Of a stretch of DNA of 64,000 bases, positions 9,283 through 19,031 are shown piece by piece (the stretch's first letter is position 1; each line of letters opens with the position of its first letter). A model generated the notes under the pieces. That model worked only from the letters and a program-made list of their open reading frames with translations. It ran no database searches and was not told where the DNA came from. Made by a program: the position numbers and the translations under genes. The DNA is from Massilia sp. PDC64 (GTDB lineage: Bacteria > Pseudomonadota > Gammaproteobacteria > Burkholderiales > Burkholderiaceae_D), in the NCBI RefSeq assembly GCF_900101265.1, contig NZ_FMZS01000008.1:62001-126000 (forward strand), in the 5' to 3' direction.

Positions 9283-10620
9283 ATGAAGCCGGTAATCGCA
9301 CTCGTAGGTCGTCCCAACGTCGGAAAGTCGACCTTATTCAATCGCATGACCCGCTCGCGCGACGCGCTGGTGGCGGACTTGCCCGGCCTGACGCGCGACC
9401 GCCACTACGGCGAAGGGCGCATGGGCGAACGTCCGTTCCTGGTCATCGATACCGGCGGTTTCGAGCCGGTCGCCAAGGAAGGCATTATGCACGAGATGGC
9501 GCTGCAGACGCGCCAGGCCGTCGCCGAGGCGGATATCGTCATGTTCATCGTGGACGGCCGCCAGGGTCTCACGCCGCACGACAAGACCATCACGGACTTC
9601 CTGCGCAAGTCGGGCCGCAAGGTCATGCTCGTCGTGAACAAGAGCGAGGGCATGAAGTACACGTCCGTCACCGCCGAGTTCTATGAACTGGGCATGGGCG
9701 ATCCGTACGTGATCTCCGCCGCCCACGGCGACGGCGTGCTGGACCTCGTCAACGAGGCCATCGACGAAGCCATGCAGCAGCGCCCCGAGGAAGCCGAGGA
9801 ACTGGAGCCGGCCGACCACGGCGTCAAGATCGCCCTCGTGGGCCGTCCGAACGTGGGCAAGTCGACCCTCATCAACACGCTCGTCGGCGAGCAGCGCGTG
9901 ATCGCGTTCGACATGCCGGGCACCACGCGCGATTCGATCGAAGTCCCGTTCGAAAAGGGCGGCAAGCACTACACGCTGATCGACACGGCCGGTATCCGCC
10001 GCCGCGGCAAGGTCTTTGAAGCGATCGAGAAATTCTCGGTCGTGAAGACGTTGCAGTCGATCTCGGAAGCGAACGTCGTCGTGCTGATGCTGGACGCGCA
10101 GCAGGACATCTCGGAGCAGGACGCGCACATCGCCGGCTTCATCCTCGAATCGGGCCGCGCGCTCGTCGTCGCGGTCAACAAGTGGGACGGCCTCACGTCC
10201 GACCAGCGCGACCAGGTCAAGAACGACATCGACCGCAAGCTGAACTTCCTCGACTTCGCGGAGACGAAGTTCATCTCGGCGCTGAAGGGCACGGGCATCA
10301 ACCACCTGATGAAGGCGATCGACACGGCATATGCCGCGGCGACCGCGAAGCTGTCCACGCCGCGCCTGACGCGCGCGCTGCAGGAAGCCGTCGAGAAGCA
10401 GGAACCGAAGCGCAAGGGCGGCACGCGCCCGAAGATGCGCTACGCGCACCAGGGCGGCCAGAACCCGCCCATCATCGTCATCCACGGCAATGCGCTGGAT
10501 GGCATCACGGAACCGTACAAGCGTTACCTGGAAAAGCATTTCCGCGATACGTTCGATCTCATCGGCACGCCGCTGCGCATCGAACTGAAGAGCGGCAAGA
10601 ATCCGTTCGCGAAGGAGTAA
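9283..10620 (+). CDS. der: ribosome-assembly GTPase Der (EngA)
   Basis: The 445-residue protein has two GTPase domains in tandem and a C-terminal KH-like domain. The P-loop GRPNVGKSTLFN occurs near residue 8 and GRPNVGKSTLIN near residue 185. G3 motifs DTGGF and DTAGI and G4 motifs NKSE and NKWD are all present. Der is needed for maturation of the 50S subunit. It starts 7 bases after bamB and closes the hisS-yfgM-bamB-der run. Confidence 0.97.
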   Translation: MKPVIALVGRPNVGKSTLFNRMTRSRDALVADLPGLTRDRHYGEGRMGERPFLVIDTGGFEPVAKEGIMHEMALQTRQAVAEADIVMFIVDGRQGLTPHDKTITDFLRKSGRKVMLVVNKSEGMKYTSVTAEFYELGMGDPYVISAAHGDGVLDLVNEAIDEAMQQRPEEAEELEPADHGVKIALVGRPNVGKSTLINTLVGEQRVIAFDMPGTTRDSIEVPFEKGGKHYTLIDTAGIRRRGKVFEAIEKFSVVKTLQSISEANVVVLMLDAQQDISEQDAHIAGFILESGRALVVAVNKWDGLTSDQRDQVKNDIDRKLNFLDFAETKFISALKGTGINHLMKAIDTAYAAATAKLSTPRLTRALQEAVEKQEPKRKGGTRPKMRYAHQGGQNPPIIVIHGNALDGITEPYKRYLEKHFRDTFDLIGTPLRIELKSGKNPFAKE

Positions 10621-10631
10621 AACCGTCCGGG

Positions 10632-10654
10632 GGCCGGTTTTACGAAAACCGGCC
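10632..10654. repeat. perfect inverted repeat after der
   Basis: GGCCGGTTTT and AAAACCGGCC form 10-bp arms around a 3-base loop, 11 bases past the der stop. No T tract follows on the plus strand, so this is not a typical intrinsic terminator. It might be an RNA-stability element or processing site at the end of the operon. Confidence 0.6.
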
Positions 10655-10861
10655 ACGCACCGTTTTACAAAAATGGGCGCAGGGGGCGCCCACCCAGAGC
10701 GGGTTTTAAGCCAGGTTTAACCATAGCAGTACGACAAAAAACACCAAAACAGGTTACAGTTAGCTTGGGCGAACATTCACAGCTTGAGAATGTTGGCGCA
10801 GCCACTTGAAATCCGGCATCCCGCCACAATTTTTATACGACAACAACATCACGGAGCTGTC

Positions 10862-11098
10862 ATGAGCAACAAAGGGCAACTGTTACAAGACCCATTCCTC
10901 AACGCCTTGCGCAAAGAGCACGTCCCTGTCTCGATCTACCTGGTCAACGGGATCAAGCTCCAGGGCCACATCGAATCCTTCGACCAGTACGTCGTCCTCC
11001 TGCGTAACACCGTCACCCAGATGGTATACAAGCATGCGATCTCTACCGTCGTTCCGGCCCGTGCCGTCAACCTCAACCTCGAACAAGACGCTGAGTGA
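10862..11098 (+). CDS. hfq: RNA chaperone Hfq
   Basis: This is the 78-residue Sm-like hexameric chaperone that pairs small RNAs with mRNAs. The Sm1 motif region (LLQDPFLNALRKEHVPVSIY, then NGIKLQGHIESFDQYVVLL) and the Sm2 motif YKHAIST are intact. The ATG at 10862 has a GGAG eight bases upstream; the frame runs further upstream but that part is not Hfq-like. The upstream gap of 241 bases should hold its promoter, which could not be assigned confidently. It is followed at once by hflX, as in many proteobacteria. Confidence 0.97.
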   Translation: MSNKGQLLQDPFLNALRKEHVPVSIYLVNGIKLQGHIESFDQYVVLLRNTVTQMVYKHAISTVVPARAVNLNLEQDAE

Positions 11099-11103
11099 GG
11101 CCG

Positions 11104-12309
11104 ATGGCTGACGTTTCCGGCAACACCATGCGCGCCGCCCTGGTCGGTATCGATTTCGGCGCTGGCGACTTCAAAGCCAGCCTGGAAGAACTGGCCCTGC
11201 TGGCGCGCTCGGCAGGGGCCGAACCGATCACCACGATCACCGCGAAGCGCAACAGTCCCGATCCTGCGCATTTCGTCGGCAGCGGCAAGGCCGACGAGAT
11301 CGCGCAGGCCGTTCTCGCCGACAAGGTCGAGATCGTCATTTTCAACCACGCCCTGTCGCCCGCCCAGCAGCGTAACCTGGAGCGGCGGCTCAACGTGCGC
11401 GTGGTCGACCGTACCAGCCTGATCCTCGACATCTTCGCGCAGCGCGCGCAGAGCCACGAGGGCAAGCTGCAGGTCGAACTGGCCCAGCTGCAGCATCTGG
11501 CCACGCGCCTGATCCGCGGCTGGACCCACCTTGAGCGCCAGAAGGGCGGTATCGGCCTGCGCGGTCCGGGTGAAACCCAGCTCGAGACCGACCGCCGACT
11601 CATCGGCGAGCGCGTCAAGATGCTGCGCACCCGTCTCACCAAGCTGCGCAAGCAGCACGAGACGCAGCGCCGTTCGCGCGGGCGCAATCAGACATTTTCC
11701 GTGTCGCTCGTCGGCTATACCAACGCCGGCAAGTCGACCCTCTTCAACACCCTGACGAAGGCCGGGGTGTACGTCGCGAACCAGTTGTTCGCAACGCTCG
11801 ACACGACGTCGCGCCGCCTGTACCTCGGTCCGGACACCGGCAACGTGGTCGTGTCCGATACCGTCGGTTTCGTGCGCGAACTGCCGCACCAGCTGGTCGC
11901 CGCATTCCGCGCCACGCTGGAAGAAACCATCCACGCCGACCTGCTGCTGCACGTCGTCGACGGTGCGTCGCCCGTGCGGATGGAGCAGATCGAGCAGGTC
12001 AACGAGGTCCTGCGCGAGATCGGCGCCGACCACATCCCGCAGATCCTCGTCTGGAACAAGATCGATGCGGCCGATCTCGAGCCGGGGATCGAGCGTGATG
12101 AATATGGTAAGATCAGCCGCGTTTTCATCAGCGCCAGGAGCGGCGCCGGCCTCGATCTGCTGCGCGACGCGATCGTCGAGGCGGCCGGCAGCGCGGCGGC
12201 CGTGCCCGGTGCCGACGAGCAGGAAGGGGAAGAGCCCGGCTTTGCACCCGACGTGCAACCCGGTGCGGCCGACCTCATGCCCGCGACTCCCCATCCCGGA
12301 CCACACTAG
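11104..12309 (+). CDS. hflX: ribosome-splitting GTPase HflX
   Basis: The 401-residue protein has the HflX N-terminal domain with its helical linker (GPGETQLETDRRLI) followed by a G domain. The G domain has P-loop GYTNAGKSTLFN near residue 205, G3 DTVGFVRELPHQLV and G4 NKID. HflX dissociates stalled ribosomes under stress. The C-terminus ends in a short acidic, low-complexity extension. The ATG at 11104 is preferred to an in-frame GTG at 11095 that overlaps the end of hfq. Confidence 0.95.
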   Translation: MADVSGNTMRAALVGIDFGAGDFKASLEELALLARSAGAEPITTITAKRNSPDPAHFVGSGKADEIAQAVLADKVEIVIFNHALSPAQQRNLERRLNVRVVDRTSLILDIFAQRAQSHEGKLQVELAQLQHLATRLIRGWTHLERQKGGIGLRGPGETQLETDRRLIGERVKMLRTRLTKLRKQHETQRRSRGRNQTFSVSLVGYTNAGKSTLFNTLTKAGVYVANQLFATLDTTSRRLYLGPDTGNVVVSDTVGFVRELPHQLVAAFRATLEETIHADLLLHVVDGASPVRMEQIEQVNEVLREIGADHIPQILVWNKIDAADLEPGIERDEYGKISRVFISARSGAGLDLLRDAIVEAAGSAAAVPGADEQEGEEPGFAPDVQPGAADLMPATPHPGPH

Positions 12310-12312
12310 TCT

Positions 12313-13716
12313 ATGCTTGTTTCTCTGATTAAACGGATCGGCGCGCGGCTGGCGCCGACCGGTCGTCACGCCGGCGCGCGCAAGGCCGGCGTTCCCATTT
12401 TTTCGCTCAACGATCCGCGCTGGGGCCACAACCCCAAGTCGAACGAGGGGCGCCGCCCGAACAATAACAACAAGAACGACAGCGACGGTCCGCCCGACCT
12501 CGACCAGCTGTGGCGCGATTTCAATCAACGCCTGAATCGCCTGTTCGGCGGCAAGCGCGGCGGCGACGGCGGCCCGTTCCGTCCGGACGCGCGCGGCATC
12601 GGCCTCACGGCCACCGTCGTCGGCGCCATCGCCTTGCTGATCTGGCTCGCCAGCGGCGCGTTCATCGTGCAGGAAGGGCAGGTCGGCATCGTCACGACGT
12701 TCGGCCGCCTGTCGCACGTGACGGGTGCCGGCTTCAACTGGCGCTGGCCCGCGCCGTTCCAGTCGCACGAAACCGTCAACACGGCGCAAGTGCAGACGGC
12801 CGAGATCGGCTATCGCGCCAACGTGCGCAACAAGCAGCCGAGCGAGGCGCTGATGCTGACGGGCGACGAGAACATCGTCGACGTCCAGTTCTCCGTGCAG
12901 TACAAGATCAAGGATCCGGTCGCCTGGGTGTTCAACAACCGCGACCAGGTCGAGACCATCCGTGACTCGGCCGAGACCGTCGTGCGCGAACTCGTCGGCC
13001 AGAACAAGATGGACACCGTCCTGTACACGGGCCGCGACAAGCTGGCGGCGGAAGCCCGCGAAGCGATCCAGCGCCTGGCCGACCGCTACAGGATGGGTGC
13101 GGAGATCGTCGGCGTGACGATGCAGTCCGTGCAGCCGCCCGACCAGGTCGTCGCCGCGTTCGAGGACGCCGGCAAGGCCCAGGAAGAGCGCGCGCGCGCC
13201 CGCAGTGAAGCGCAGGCGTTTGCCGACGAAGTCATCCCGCAGGCGAAGGGCAAGGCCGCCCGCCTGCTGCAGGATGCGGAAGCGTACCGCGCCAGCGTCG
13301 TGAGCGTCGCGACGGGCAATGCCGCGCGCTTCGACAAGATCGTGGCCGAGTATGCGAAAGCCCCGGCCGTCACGCGCGACCGCATGTATATCGAGACGAT
13401 GCAGCAAATCCTTTCCAGCACCAGCAAGGTCATGATCGACGCCAAGACCGGCACCAACCAGATCTACCTGCCGCTCGACCGCCTGCTGGCCCAGTCGACG
13501 GCCAACGAGGCGGCGCGCGGCGCCAATTCCGGTCCGATGATGGCGCCTTCGACGAACCCGGCCCAGCCGGCGCAGCAACAGCAGGCTCAGCCGCAACCGC
13601 AGCAACAGCCGGCGCCGGCCCAGTCGCAGCCGCAGCCTGAAGCCTCGTCCGGCGAGTCGAACCGCACGCGCGACCTGCGCAGCCGCGACACGGGCCGCGA
13701 ACGGGAGAGCCGCTGA
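12313..13716 (+). CDS. hflK: FtsH protease-modulator subunit HflK
   Basis: This 467-residue SPFH/Band-7 protein is one half of the HflKC complex that encloses FtsH. It has an N-terminal segment with the HflK signature SLNDPRWG and then asparagine-rich spacing. One membrane helix (about residues 96-116), the Band-7 domain and a glutamine/proline-rich tail follow. The stop overlaps the hflC start by one base, indicating coupled translation of the pair. Confidence 0.95.
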   Translation: MLVSLIKRIGARLAPTGRHAGARKAGVPIFSLNDPRWGHNPKSNEGRRPNNNNKNDSDGPPDLDQLWRDFNQRLNRLFGGKRGGDGGPFRPDARGIGLTATVVGAIALLIWLASGAFIVQEGQVGIVTTFGRLSHVTGAGFNWRWPAPFQSHETVNTAQVQTAEIGYRANVRNKQPSEALMLTGDENIVDVQFSVQYKIKDPVAWVFNNRDQVETIRDSAETVVRELVGQNKMDTVLYTGRDKLAAEAREAIQRLADRYRMGAEIVGVTMQSVQPPDQVVAAFEDAGKAQEERARARSEAQAFADEVIPQAKGKAARLLQDAEAYRASVVSVATGNAARFDKIVAEYAKAPAVTRDRMYIETMQQILSSTSKVMIDAKTGTNQIYLPLDRLLAQSTANEAARGANSGPMMAPSTNPAQPAQQQQAQPQPQQQPAPAQSQPQPEASSGESNRTRDLRSRDTGRERESR

Positions 13717-14594
13717 TGAGCCGCCTGTTAGCCAGCCTGTTCGGCGCCGCCATCGCCGTTGCGCTCGTGTCGTCGTGCGTGTTCGTCGTCGACCAGCACC
13801 GTTACGCCGTCGTCTATGCGCTCGGCGAACTGCGCGAGGTCATCCAGGAGCCGGGCCTGAACGTCAAGGCGCCGCCGCCGTTCCAGAACGTCGTCTTCCT
13901 CGACAAACGCCTGCAGACGCTCGACACGCCGGACGGCGAGCGCTATCTGACGGCCGAGAAGAAAGACCTGCTCGTCGATGCGTTCGTCAAATGGCGCATC
14001 GTGAATCCGCGCCAGTACGTGATCGCCATCGGCAGCAACGCCGACCGCGGCGGCGAGCGCCTGAACCAGCTCGTGCGCAATGCGCTCACGGCCGAGATCG
14101 GCAAACGCAACCTGGCCGACGTGCTGACGGGCGGCAAGCGCAACGACGTCGCCGCCGCCGTGCGGGCCGACCTGGCCCCCGAAGCGAAGGACCTGGGTGT
14201 GGAAGTCGTCGACGTGCACCTGAAGCGCATCGACTTCATCGACCAGGTCAACAATGCCGTGTACGAACGCATGAAGGCCGACCGCGTGCGTGTGGCGAAC
14301 GAGTTGCGCGCGACCGGCGTGGCCGAGGCGGAAACGATCCGTGCCGACGCCGAGCGCCAGCGCAGCGTGATCCTCGCCGACGCCCAGCGCGACGCCGAGA
14401 CGATCAAGGGAGAGGGCGATGCGCAGGCGTCGCAGATCTATGCCCAGTCGTTCGGCAAGAACCCGGAGTTCTACCGGTTCTATCGCTCGATGGAAGCCTA
14501 CAAGGCGACTTTTAAAGGGCGCAACGACGTGATCGTGATCGACTCGAACTCCGAGTTCTTCAAGTATTTCAAGGGCCCCGGAGCAGGCAAATAA
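13716..14594 (+). CDS. hflC: FtsH protease-modulator subunit HflC
   Basis: This is a 292-residue SPFH/Band-7 membrane protein, partner of HflK. A single N-terminal helix is followed by FVVDQHRYAVVYALGE, a typical HflC start, and the protein ends near EFFKYFKG. It is translationally coupled to hflK. In many relatives a small DUF2065 gene follows hflC; none was seen in the 160 bases before hisZ. Confidence 0.95.
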   Translation: MSRLLASLFGAAIAVALVSSCVFVVDQHRYAVVYALGELREVIQEPGLNVKAPPPFQNVVFLDKRLQTLDTPDGERYLTAEKKDLLVDAFVKWRIVNPRQYVIAIGSNADRGGERLNQLVRNALTAEIGKRNLADVLTGGKRNDVAAAVRADLAPEAKDLGVEVVDVHLKRIDFIDQVNNAVYERMKADRVRVANELRATGVAEAETIRADAERQRSVILADAQRDAETIKGEGDAQASQIYAQSFGKNPEFYRFYRSMEAYKATFKGRNDVIVIDSNSEFFKYFKGPGAGK

Positions 14595-14756
14595 GCCCTC
14601 TGGTCGTGGAAGATCGGCAACGTTGGCATTCGTTTCATCGCCAACCGACCCGCGTTTTCGGTTAAAATCGTCGATTCGGCGGAATGAACGCGTGCAAAGC
14701 CGCGTTCATGCTGCCCGAATGTTGTCCGACTTTTAATAACCCGACCCGCTTTGCCC

Positions 14757-15911
14757 ATGCCCACCTGGCTCCTGCCCGAGAATATCGCCGACGTCCTGCC
14801 GTCCGAAGCGCGCAAGATCGAAGAGCTGCGCCGCCTGATGCTCGACACCTTCCGTACCTACGGCTACGAACTCGTGATGCCGCCGCTGCTCGAATACGTC
14901 GATTCGCTGCTGGCCGGCGCCGGACAGGACACCGATTCCCGCACCTTCAAGCTCGTGGACTCCATGAGCGGCCGCCTGCTCGGCCTGCGCGCCGACATGA
15001 CGACGCAGGTCGCCCGCATCGACGCCCACCTGCTCAACCGCGACACCGTCACCCGCCTGTGCTATGCCGGCAGCGTGCTGCACACGCAGCCGTCCGGCCT
15101 GCACGCGACGCGCGAGCCGCTGCAGATCGGCGCCGAGATCTACGGCCACGCCGGCCTCGAAGCGGATGCGGAGATCCAGGAACTGGCCCTCGCATCGCTC
15201 GCGCTGGCCGGCTTCGACCAGCCGCGCCTGGACCTGTCGCACGTGGGCGTGCTGCGCGCGATCCTCGCCGAAGACGCCGCCGCCAAGCGCGACGAGCAGC
15301 TGCTGTATGCCCTGCTGCGCTCGAAGGACGTCCCTGGGCTGGAAGAAGCGACGGCCAACTACACCGAACAAACCCGCGCCGCGCTGCTGGCGCTGCCGAA
15401 CCTGTACGGCGACATCGACGTGCTCGCGCGTGCGAAAGAGGTGCTGCCGGCGCTGCCGGGCATCGCCCGCGCGCTGGCGGAACTCGCCGCGCTGGCCGGC
15501 TCCGCGCTGGGCCGCGCCCAGGTCGCCATCGACCTCGCCGACCTGCGCGGCTACCAGTACGAAAGCGGCGCCATGTTCGCGCTGTACGTGCCGGGCCTGC
15601 CGAACGCCGTCGCGCGCGGCGGGCGCTACGACCACGTGGGCGAAGCCTTCGGCCGCGCGCGTCCGGCCACGGGCTTCTCGCTCGACCTGCGCGAACTGGC
15701 CCGTCTGCTGCCGACGGCCGAGCGCAAGCACTCCATTCGTGCCCCCTGGGGCAACGCGCCCGAGCTGCGCGAAAAAATCGCTGAACTGCGCAAAGCGGGC
15801 GAAGTGGTGATCCAGTCGATGCCGGGTCACGACAATGTACAGGACGAGTTCGAGTGCGACCGTGTGCTCGTCCTCGAACAAGGAAATTGGATTCTCAAAA
15901 ACTTAGGTTAA
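14757..15911 (+). CDS. hisZ: ATP phosphoribosyltransferase regulatory subunit HisZ
   Basis: The 384-residue protein resembles histidyl-tRNA synthetase but lacks the anticodon-binding domain. HisZ activates the short-form HisG in the first step of histidine biosynthesis. It starts PTWLLPENIADVLPSEARK and keeps a class II-like fold, including GGRYDHVGEAFG. The ATG at 14757 is preferred to a TTG two codons upstream. A TTAAAAT box at 14662-14668 lacks a convincing -35. The stop lies beside the purA start. Confidence 0.93.
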   Translation: MPTWLLPENIADVLPSEARKIEELRRLMLDTFRTYGYELVMPPLLEYVDSLLAGAGQDTDSRTFKLVDSMSGRLLGLRADMTTQVARIDAHLLNRDTVTRLCYAGSVLHTQPSGLHATREPLQIGAEIYGHAGLEADAEIQELALASLALAGFDQPRLDLSHVGVLRAILAEDAAAKRDEQLLYALLRSKDVPGLEEATANYTEQTRAALLALPNLYGDIDVLARAKEVLPALPGIARALAELAALAGSALGRAQVAIDLADLRGYQYESGAMFALYVPGLPNAVARGGRYDHVGEAFGRARPATGFSLDLRELARLLPTAERKHSIRAPWGNAPELREKIAELRKAGEVVIQSMPGHDNVQDEFECDRVLVLEQGNWILKNLG

Positions 15912-15913
15912 TG

Positions 15914-17224
15914 ATGTCAAATACTGCTAAGAACGTCGTTGTCATCGGCACCCAGTGGGGCGATGAAGGCAAGGGTAAGATCGTCGACTGGCTGACCGAC
16001 CATGCCGCCGGCGTGGTGCGTTTCCAGGGCGGCCACAATGCCGGCCACACGCTGGTGATCAAGGGCCAGAAGACCGCGCTGCAACTGATCCCGTCGGGCA
16101 TCATGCGCGAAGGCGTGGCCTGCTACATCGGCAACGGCGTCGTCGTCTCCGTACCGGACGTGATGCGCGAGATCGACAAGCTGGAAGCGGCCGGCGTGGA
16201 AGTCGCGTCGCGCCTGAAGATCTCGGAAGCCTGCCCGGTCATCCTGCCTTACCACGTCGCCATCGACGTCGCCCGCGAAGCGAAGCGCGGCGTCAACAAG
16301 ATCGGCACGACGGGCAAGGGCATCGGCCCGGCCTACGAAGACAAGGTCGCGCGCCGCGCGATCCGCATCGCCGACCTGCTGAACGAAACCCGCTTCGCCG
16401 AGAAGCTGCGCGAAAACCTGGAATACCACAACTTCGTGCTGACCGGCTTCCTGGGCGGCCAGGCGCTGGACTTCCAGAAGGTGTACGACGACGCGATGGC
16501 CCTCGTGCCGCGCCTGCGTCCGATGGTCGGCGACGTCTCGTCCGCGCTGTACGCGACGCACAAGGCCGGCGGCCACCTGCTGTTCGAAGGCGCGCAAGGC
16601 TCGCTGCTGGACGTCGACCACGGCACGTACCCGTTCGTCACCTCGTCGAACTGCGTGGCCGGCAATGCCGCCGCCGGTTCGGGCGTGGGTCCGGGCATGC
16701 TGCACTACATCATGGGCATCACCAAGGCCTACACGACCCGCGTGGGTTCGGGTCCGTTCCCGTCGGAGCTGCCGACGGACGCCGGCGTGGGCGAACACCT
16801 GTCGCGCATCGGCCACGAGTTCGGCACCGTGACGGGCCGCGCCCGCCGCTGCGGCTGGTTCGACGCCGCGCTGCTGCGCCGCTCCGTGCAGATCAACGGC
16901 GTGACCGGCATGTGCCTGACCAAGCTGGACGTGCTGGACGGCCTGGAAACGCTGAAGCTGTGCACCGGCTACAAGATCGACGGCCGCGACGTGGACATCT
17001 TCCCGGTCGGCGCGGAAGAAGCGGCGGCCTGCGTGCCGGTGTACGAAGAGATGCCGGGCTGGAAGGACAGCACCGTCGGCGCCAAGTCGATGGAAGAACT
17101 GCCGGCCAACGCGCGCGCCTACATCAAGCGCATCGAAGAACTGGTCGGCATCCCGGTGGACATGGTGTCGACCGGCCCGGACCGCGAAGAAACCATCGTG
17201 CTGCGCCACCCGTTCGCAGCGTGA
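15914..17224 (+). CDS. purA: adenylosuccinate synthetase
   Basis: This enzyme joins IMP and aspartate with GTP in the first committed step to AMP. The 436-residue protein has the P-loop-like signature GTQWGDEGKGKIVD at its start, the GKGIGPAYEDK region and the arginine-rich TGRARRCGWFDA segment. Two adjacent ATGs (15911 and 15914) are possible; an AGG lies six bases before the second. It follows hisZ directly, the usual Burkholderiales order. Confidence 0.97.
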   Translation: MSNTAKNVVVIGTQWGDEGKGKIVDWLTDHAAGVVRFQGGHNAGHTLVIKGQKTALQLIPSGIMREGVACYIGNGVVVSVPDVMREIDKLEAAGVEVASRLKISEACPVILPYHVAIDVAREAKRGVNKIGTTGKGIGPAYEDKVARRAIRIADLLNETRFAEKLRENLEYHNFVLTGFLGGQALDFQKVYDDAMALVPRLRPMVGDVSSALYATHKAGGHLLFEGAQGSLLDVDHGTYPFVTSSNCVAGNAAAGSGVGPGMLHYIMGITKAYTTRVGSGPFPSELPTDAGVGEHLSRIGHEFGTVTGRARRCGWFDAALLRRSVQINGVTGMCLTKLDVLDGLETLKLCTGYKIDGRDVDIFPVGAEEAAACVPVYEEMPGWKDSTVGAKSMEELPANARAYIKRIEELVGIPVDMVSTGPDREETIVLRHPFAA

Positions 17225-17315
17225 TATGAAACATCGTCCGCGTTGCGCCACCCGCGCGGCGCGGACGTCAGCCACAAGCAGAAGTTAGCTACAAGCAAAA
17301 ACTAGGATAATCCAA

Positions 17316-17858
17316 ATGACGACGCCTCCATCGACCGACAAGGACCTGTGGGTCTCCTGGGATGAATACAACCGCCTGATCGAGCGCCTGGCGCTGAAGG
17401 TGTACGAGTCGAACTGGAAGTTCGACATGGTGCTGTGCCTCGCGCGCGGCGGCGTGCGCCCGGGCGACGCGATCTCGCGCATCTTCGACGTGCCGCTGGC
17501 GATCCTGTCGACCAGCTCGTATCGCGAAGAAGCGGGCACGAAGCAGGGCGACCTGGACATCGCCAAGTACATGACGATGACCAAGGGCCCGCTGGCCGGC
17601 CGCATCCTGCTGGTCGACGACCTGGCCGATTCGGGCGTCACCCTGATGCGCGTGCGCGAGCACCTGCAGGAGAACTACCAGGACGTGACGGAAGTGCGTT
17701 CGGCCGTCATCTGGGTCAAGGGCACGTCGTCGATCAAGCCGGATTACCACCTGGTCGACCTGCCGCACAATCCGTGGATCCACCAGCCGTTCGAGGACTA
17801 CGACGGCCTGCGTCCGCATCAGTTGGCGGCATGGCTGAAGAAGTTCGAGCAGAACTGA
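17316..17858 (+). CDS. purine phosphoribosyltransferase-like protein
   Basis: The 180-residue protein has a type I phosphoribosyltransferase fold. The PRPP-binding motif is ILLVDDLADSGVTL near residues 96-109, and an early CLARGGVRPGD loop binds pyrophosphate. It resembles hypoxanthine/xanthine phosphoribosyltransferases that recycle purine bases, and its place next to purA fits. Substrate preference cannot be read from sequence. AGGA lies just before the ATG, and a strong terminator follows the gene. Confidence 0.85.
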   Translation: MTTPPSTDKDLWVSWDEYNRLIERLALKVYESNWKFDMVLCLARGGVRPGDAISRIFDVPLAILSTSSYREEAGTKQGDLDIAKYMTMTKGPLAGRILLVDDLADSGVTLMRVREHLQENYQDVTEVRSAVIWVKGTSSIKPDYHLVDLPHNPWIHQPFEDYDGLRPHQLAAWLKKFEQN

Positions 17859-17881
17859 TTCGGACAGATGCGAAAAGGGAA

Positions 17882-17913
17882 GGGCGACACCGCGGTGCCG
17901 CCCTTTTTCTTTT
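17882..17913 (+). terminator. rho-independent terminator after the phosphoribosyltransferase
   Basis: GGGCG-A-CACC pairs with GGTG-C-CGCCC (one mismatch), and TTTTTCTTTT follows. It closes the long plus-strand housekeeping block. Confidence 0.85.
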
Positions 17914-17955
17914 GATCGGTTAAGATCACACCTGCCATAACAATAACAACGTCCC

Positions 17956-18555
17956 ATGACCCAGAGTTTCTTCCAGACCTTCATCCTGCTGCTGCTGGTC
18001 ACCGACCCCTTCGGCAACGTGCCCCTGTTCGTGACGGCCCTGAAGGACGTGGCCCCGGCCCGCCGCCCGCGCATCGTCGTGCGCGAATGCGCCATCGCCT
18101 TTCTCCTGCTGCTGCTGTTCATGTTCTTCGGCCGCCACTTCCTCGCGGCGCTGCAACTGACCGACATCTCGCTGCGCATCGGCGGCAGCGTCATCCTCCT
18201 GATCATCGCGATCCGCATGATCTTCCCCCATCCCGACGGTGTGCTCGGGCGCAGCGAAGGCGGCGAGCCGTTCATCGTGCCGCTCGCGATTCCCGCGCTC
18301 GCCGGCCCGTCCGCGCTGGCGACCGTGCTGCTGTTCACGTCGCAGTCGATGGAGGAGGTGATGGTGCACGTGGCCGCGCTGGCGGCCGTCGCCGTGATCT
18401 GGCTCGCCGTCTTCCTCGGCGCCGAGCGCCTGCAGAAGGTGCTGGGCACGCAGGTCATGACGGCATTCGAGCGCCTCATGGGCCTGATCCTGACGGCCAT
18501 GTCGATCGAGATGCTGCTGGGCGGCGTGCGCGCCTTCGTCAAGACTCTCCAATAA
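17956..18555 (+). CDS. MarC family integral membrane protein
   Basis: The 199-residue protein has six hydrophobic segments and the family signature near the start, LLLVTDPFGNVPLFVTAL. A second half contains FIVPLAIPALAGPSALATVL. The MarC/YhgN/YchE family is widespread; transport of small molecules has been suggested but its substrate is not established. It starts a short plus-strand group with the FKBP lipoprotein 13 bases downstream. Confidence 0.88.
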   Translation: MTQSFFQTFILLLLVTDPFGNVPLFVTALKDVAPARRPRIVVRECAIAFLLLLLFMFFGRHFLAALQLTDISLRIGGSVILLIIAIRMIFPHPDGVLGRSEGGEPFIVPLAIPALAGPSALATVLLFTSQSMEEVMVHVAALAAVAVIWLAVFLGAERLQKVLGTQVMTAFERLMGLILTAMSIEMLLGGVRAFVKTLQ

Positions 18556-18568
18556 CAAGGATTCCACC

Positions 18569-19021
18569 ATGAACACGATGCTCCGTGCCTGCGCCCTCGG
18601 GCTTGCTCTCGCGCTGTCCCTCGCCGCCTGCAAGCGCCGGGAAGAAGCCCCGTCCGCGCCGCTGAAGGCCGATACGTCCGCCATCCAGTTCCAGAAGATC
18701 GACACGGCCGTCGGCACGGGCGCCGAAGCGAAGGCCGGCTCGCACGTCACCGTCAACTACACGGGCTGGCTGTACCTGCCGGACGCGCCCGACCACCACG
18801 GCGAGAAGTTCGACAGCTCCATCGGCCGCAAGCCGTTCACGTTCCGCCTCGGCAGCGGCATGGTGATCCCGGGCTGGGACCAGGGCGTCGAGGGCATGAA
18901 GGTGGGCGGCAAGCGCACGCTCGTCATTCCCGCCGCGCTGGGCTATGGCGCGGAAGGCGCGGGCCCGATTCCGCCGAACGCCAACCTGATCTTCGACGTC
19001 GAACTGCTCGACGTGCAGTAA
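18569..19021 (+). CDS. FKBP-type peptidyl-prolyl isomerase, predicted lipoprotein
   Basis: The 150-residue protein has a signal peptide ending in a lipobox (LSLAAC), so it should be lipid-anchored in the cell envelope. A single complete FKBP domain follows: SHVTVNYTGWL near the start, GMVIPGWDQGVEGMKVGGKR in the middle and LIFDVELLDV at the end. It should catalyse proline isomerisation in exported proteins. It probably shares a transcript with the MarC gene upstream. Confidence 0.92.
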   Translation: MNTMLRACALGLALALSLAACKRREEAPSAPLKADTSAIQFQKIDTAVGTGAEAKAGSHVTVNYTGWLYLPDAPDHHGEKFDSSIGRKPFTFRLGSGMVIPGWDQGVEGMKVGGKRTLVIPAALGYGAEGAGPIPPNANLIFDVELLDVQ

Positions 19022-19031
19022 GCCGCAGCGC

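Noticed and set aside
10632..10654. Intrinsic terminator after der
   Set aside because: The stem is perfect but no T tract follows, so it is listed only as an inverted repeat.
10936..13605. An 889-codon minus-strand frame across hfq, hflX and hflK
   Set aside because: It spans three well-known plus-strand genes; it is only an antisense frame from high GC.
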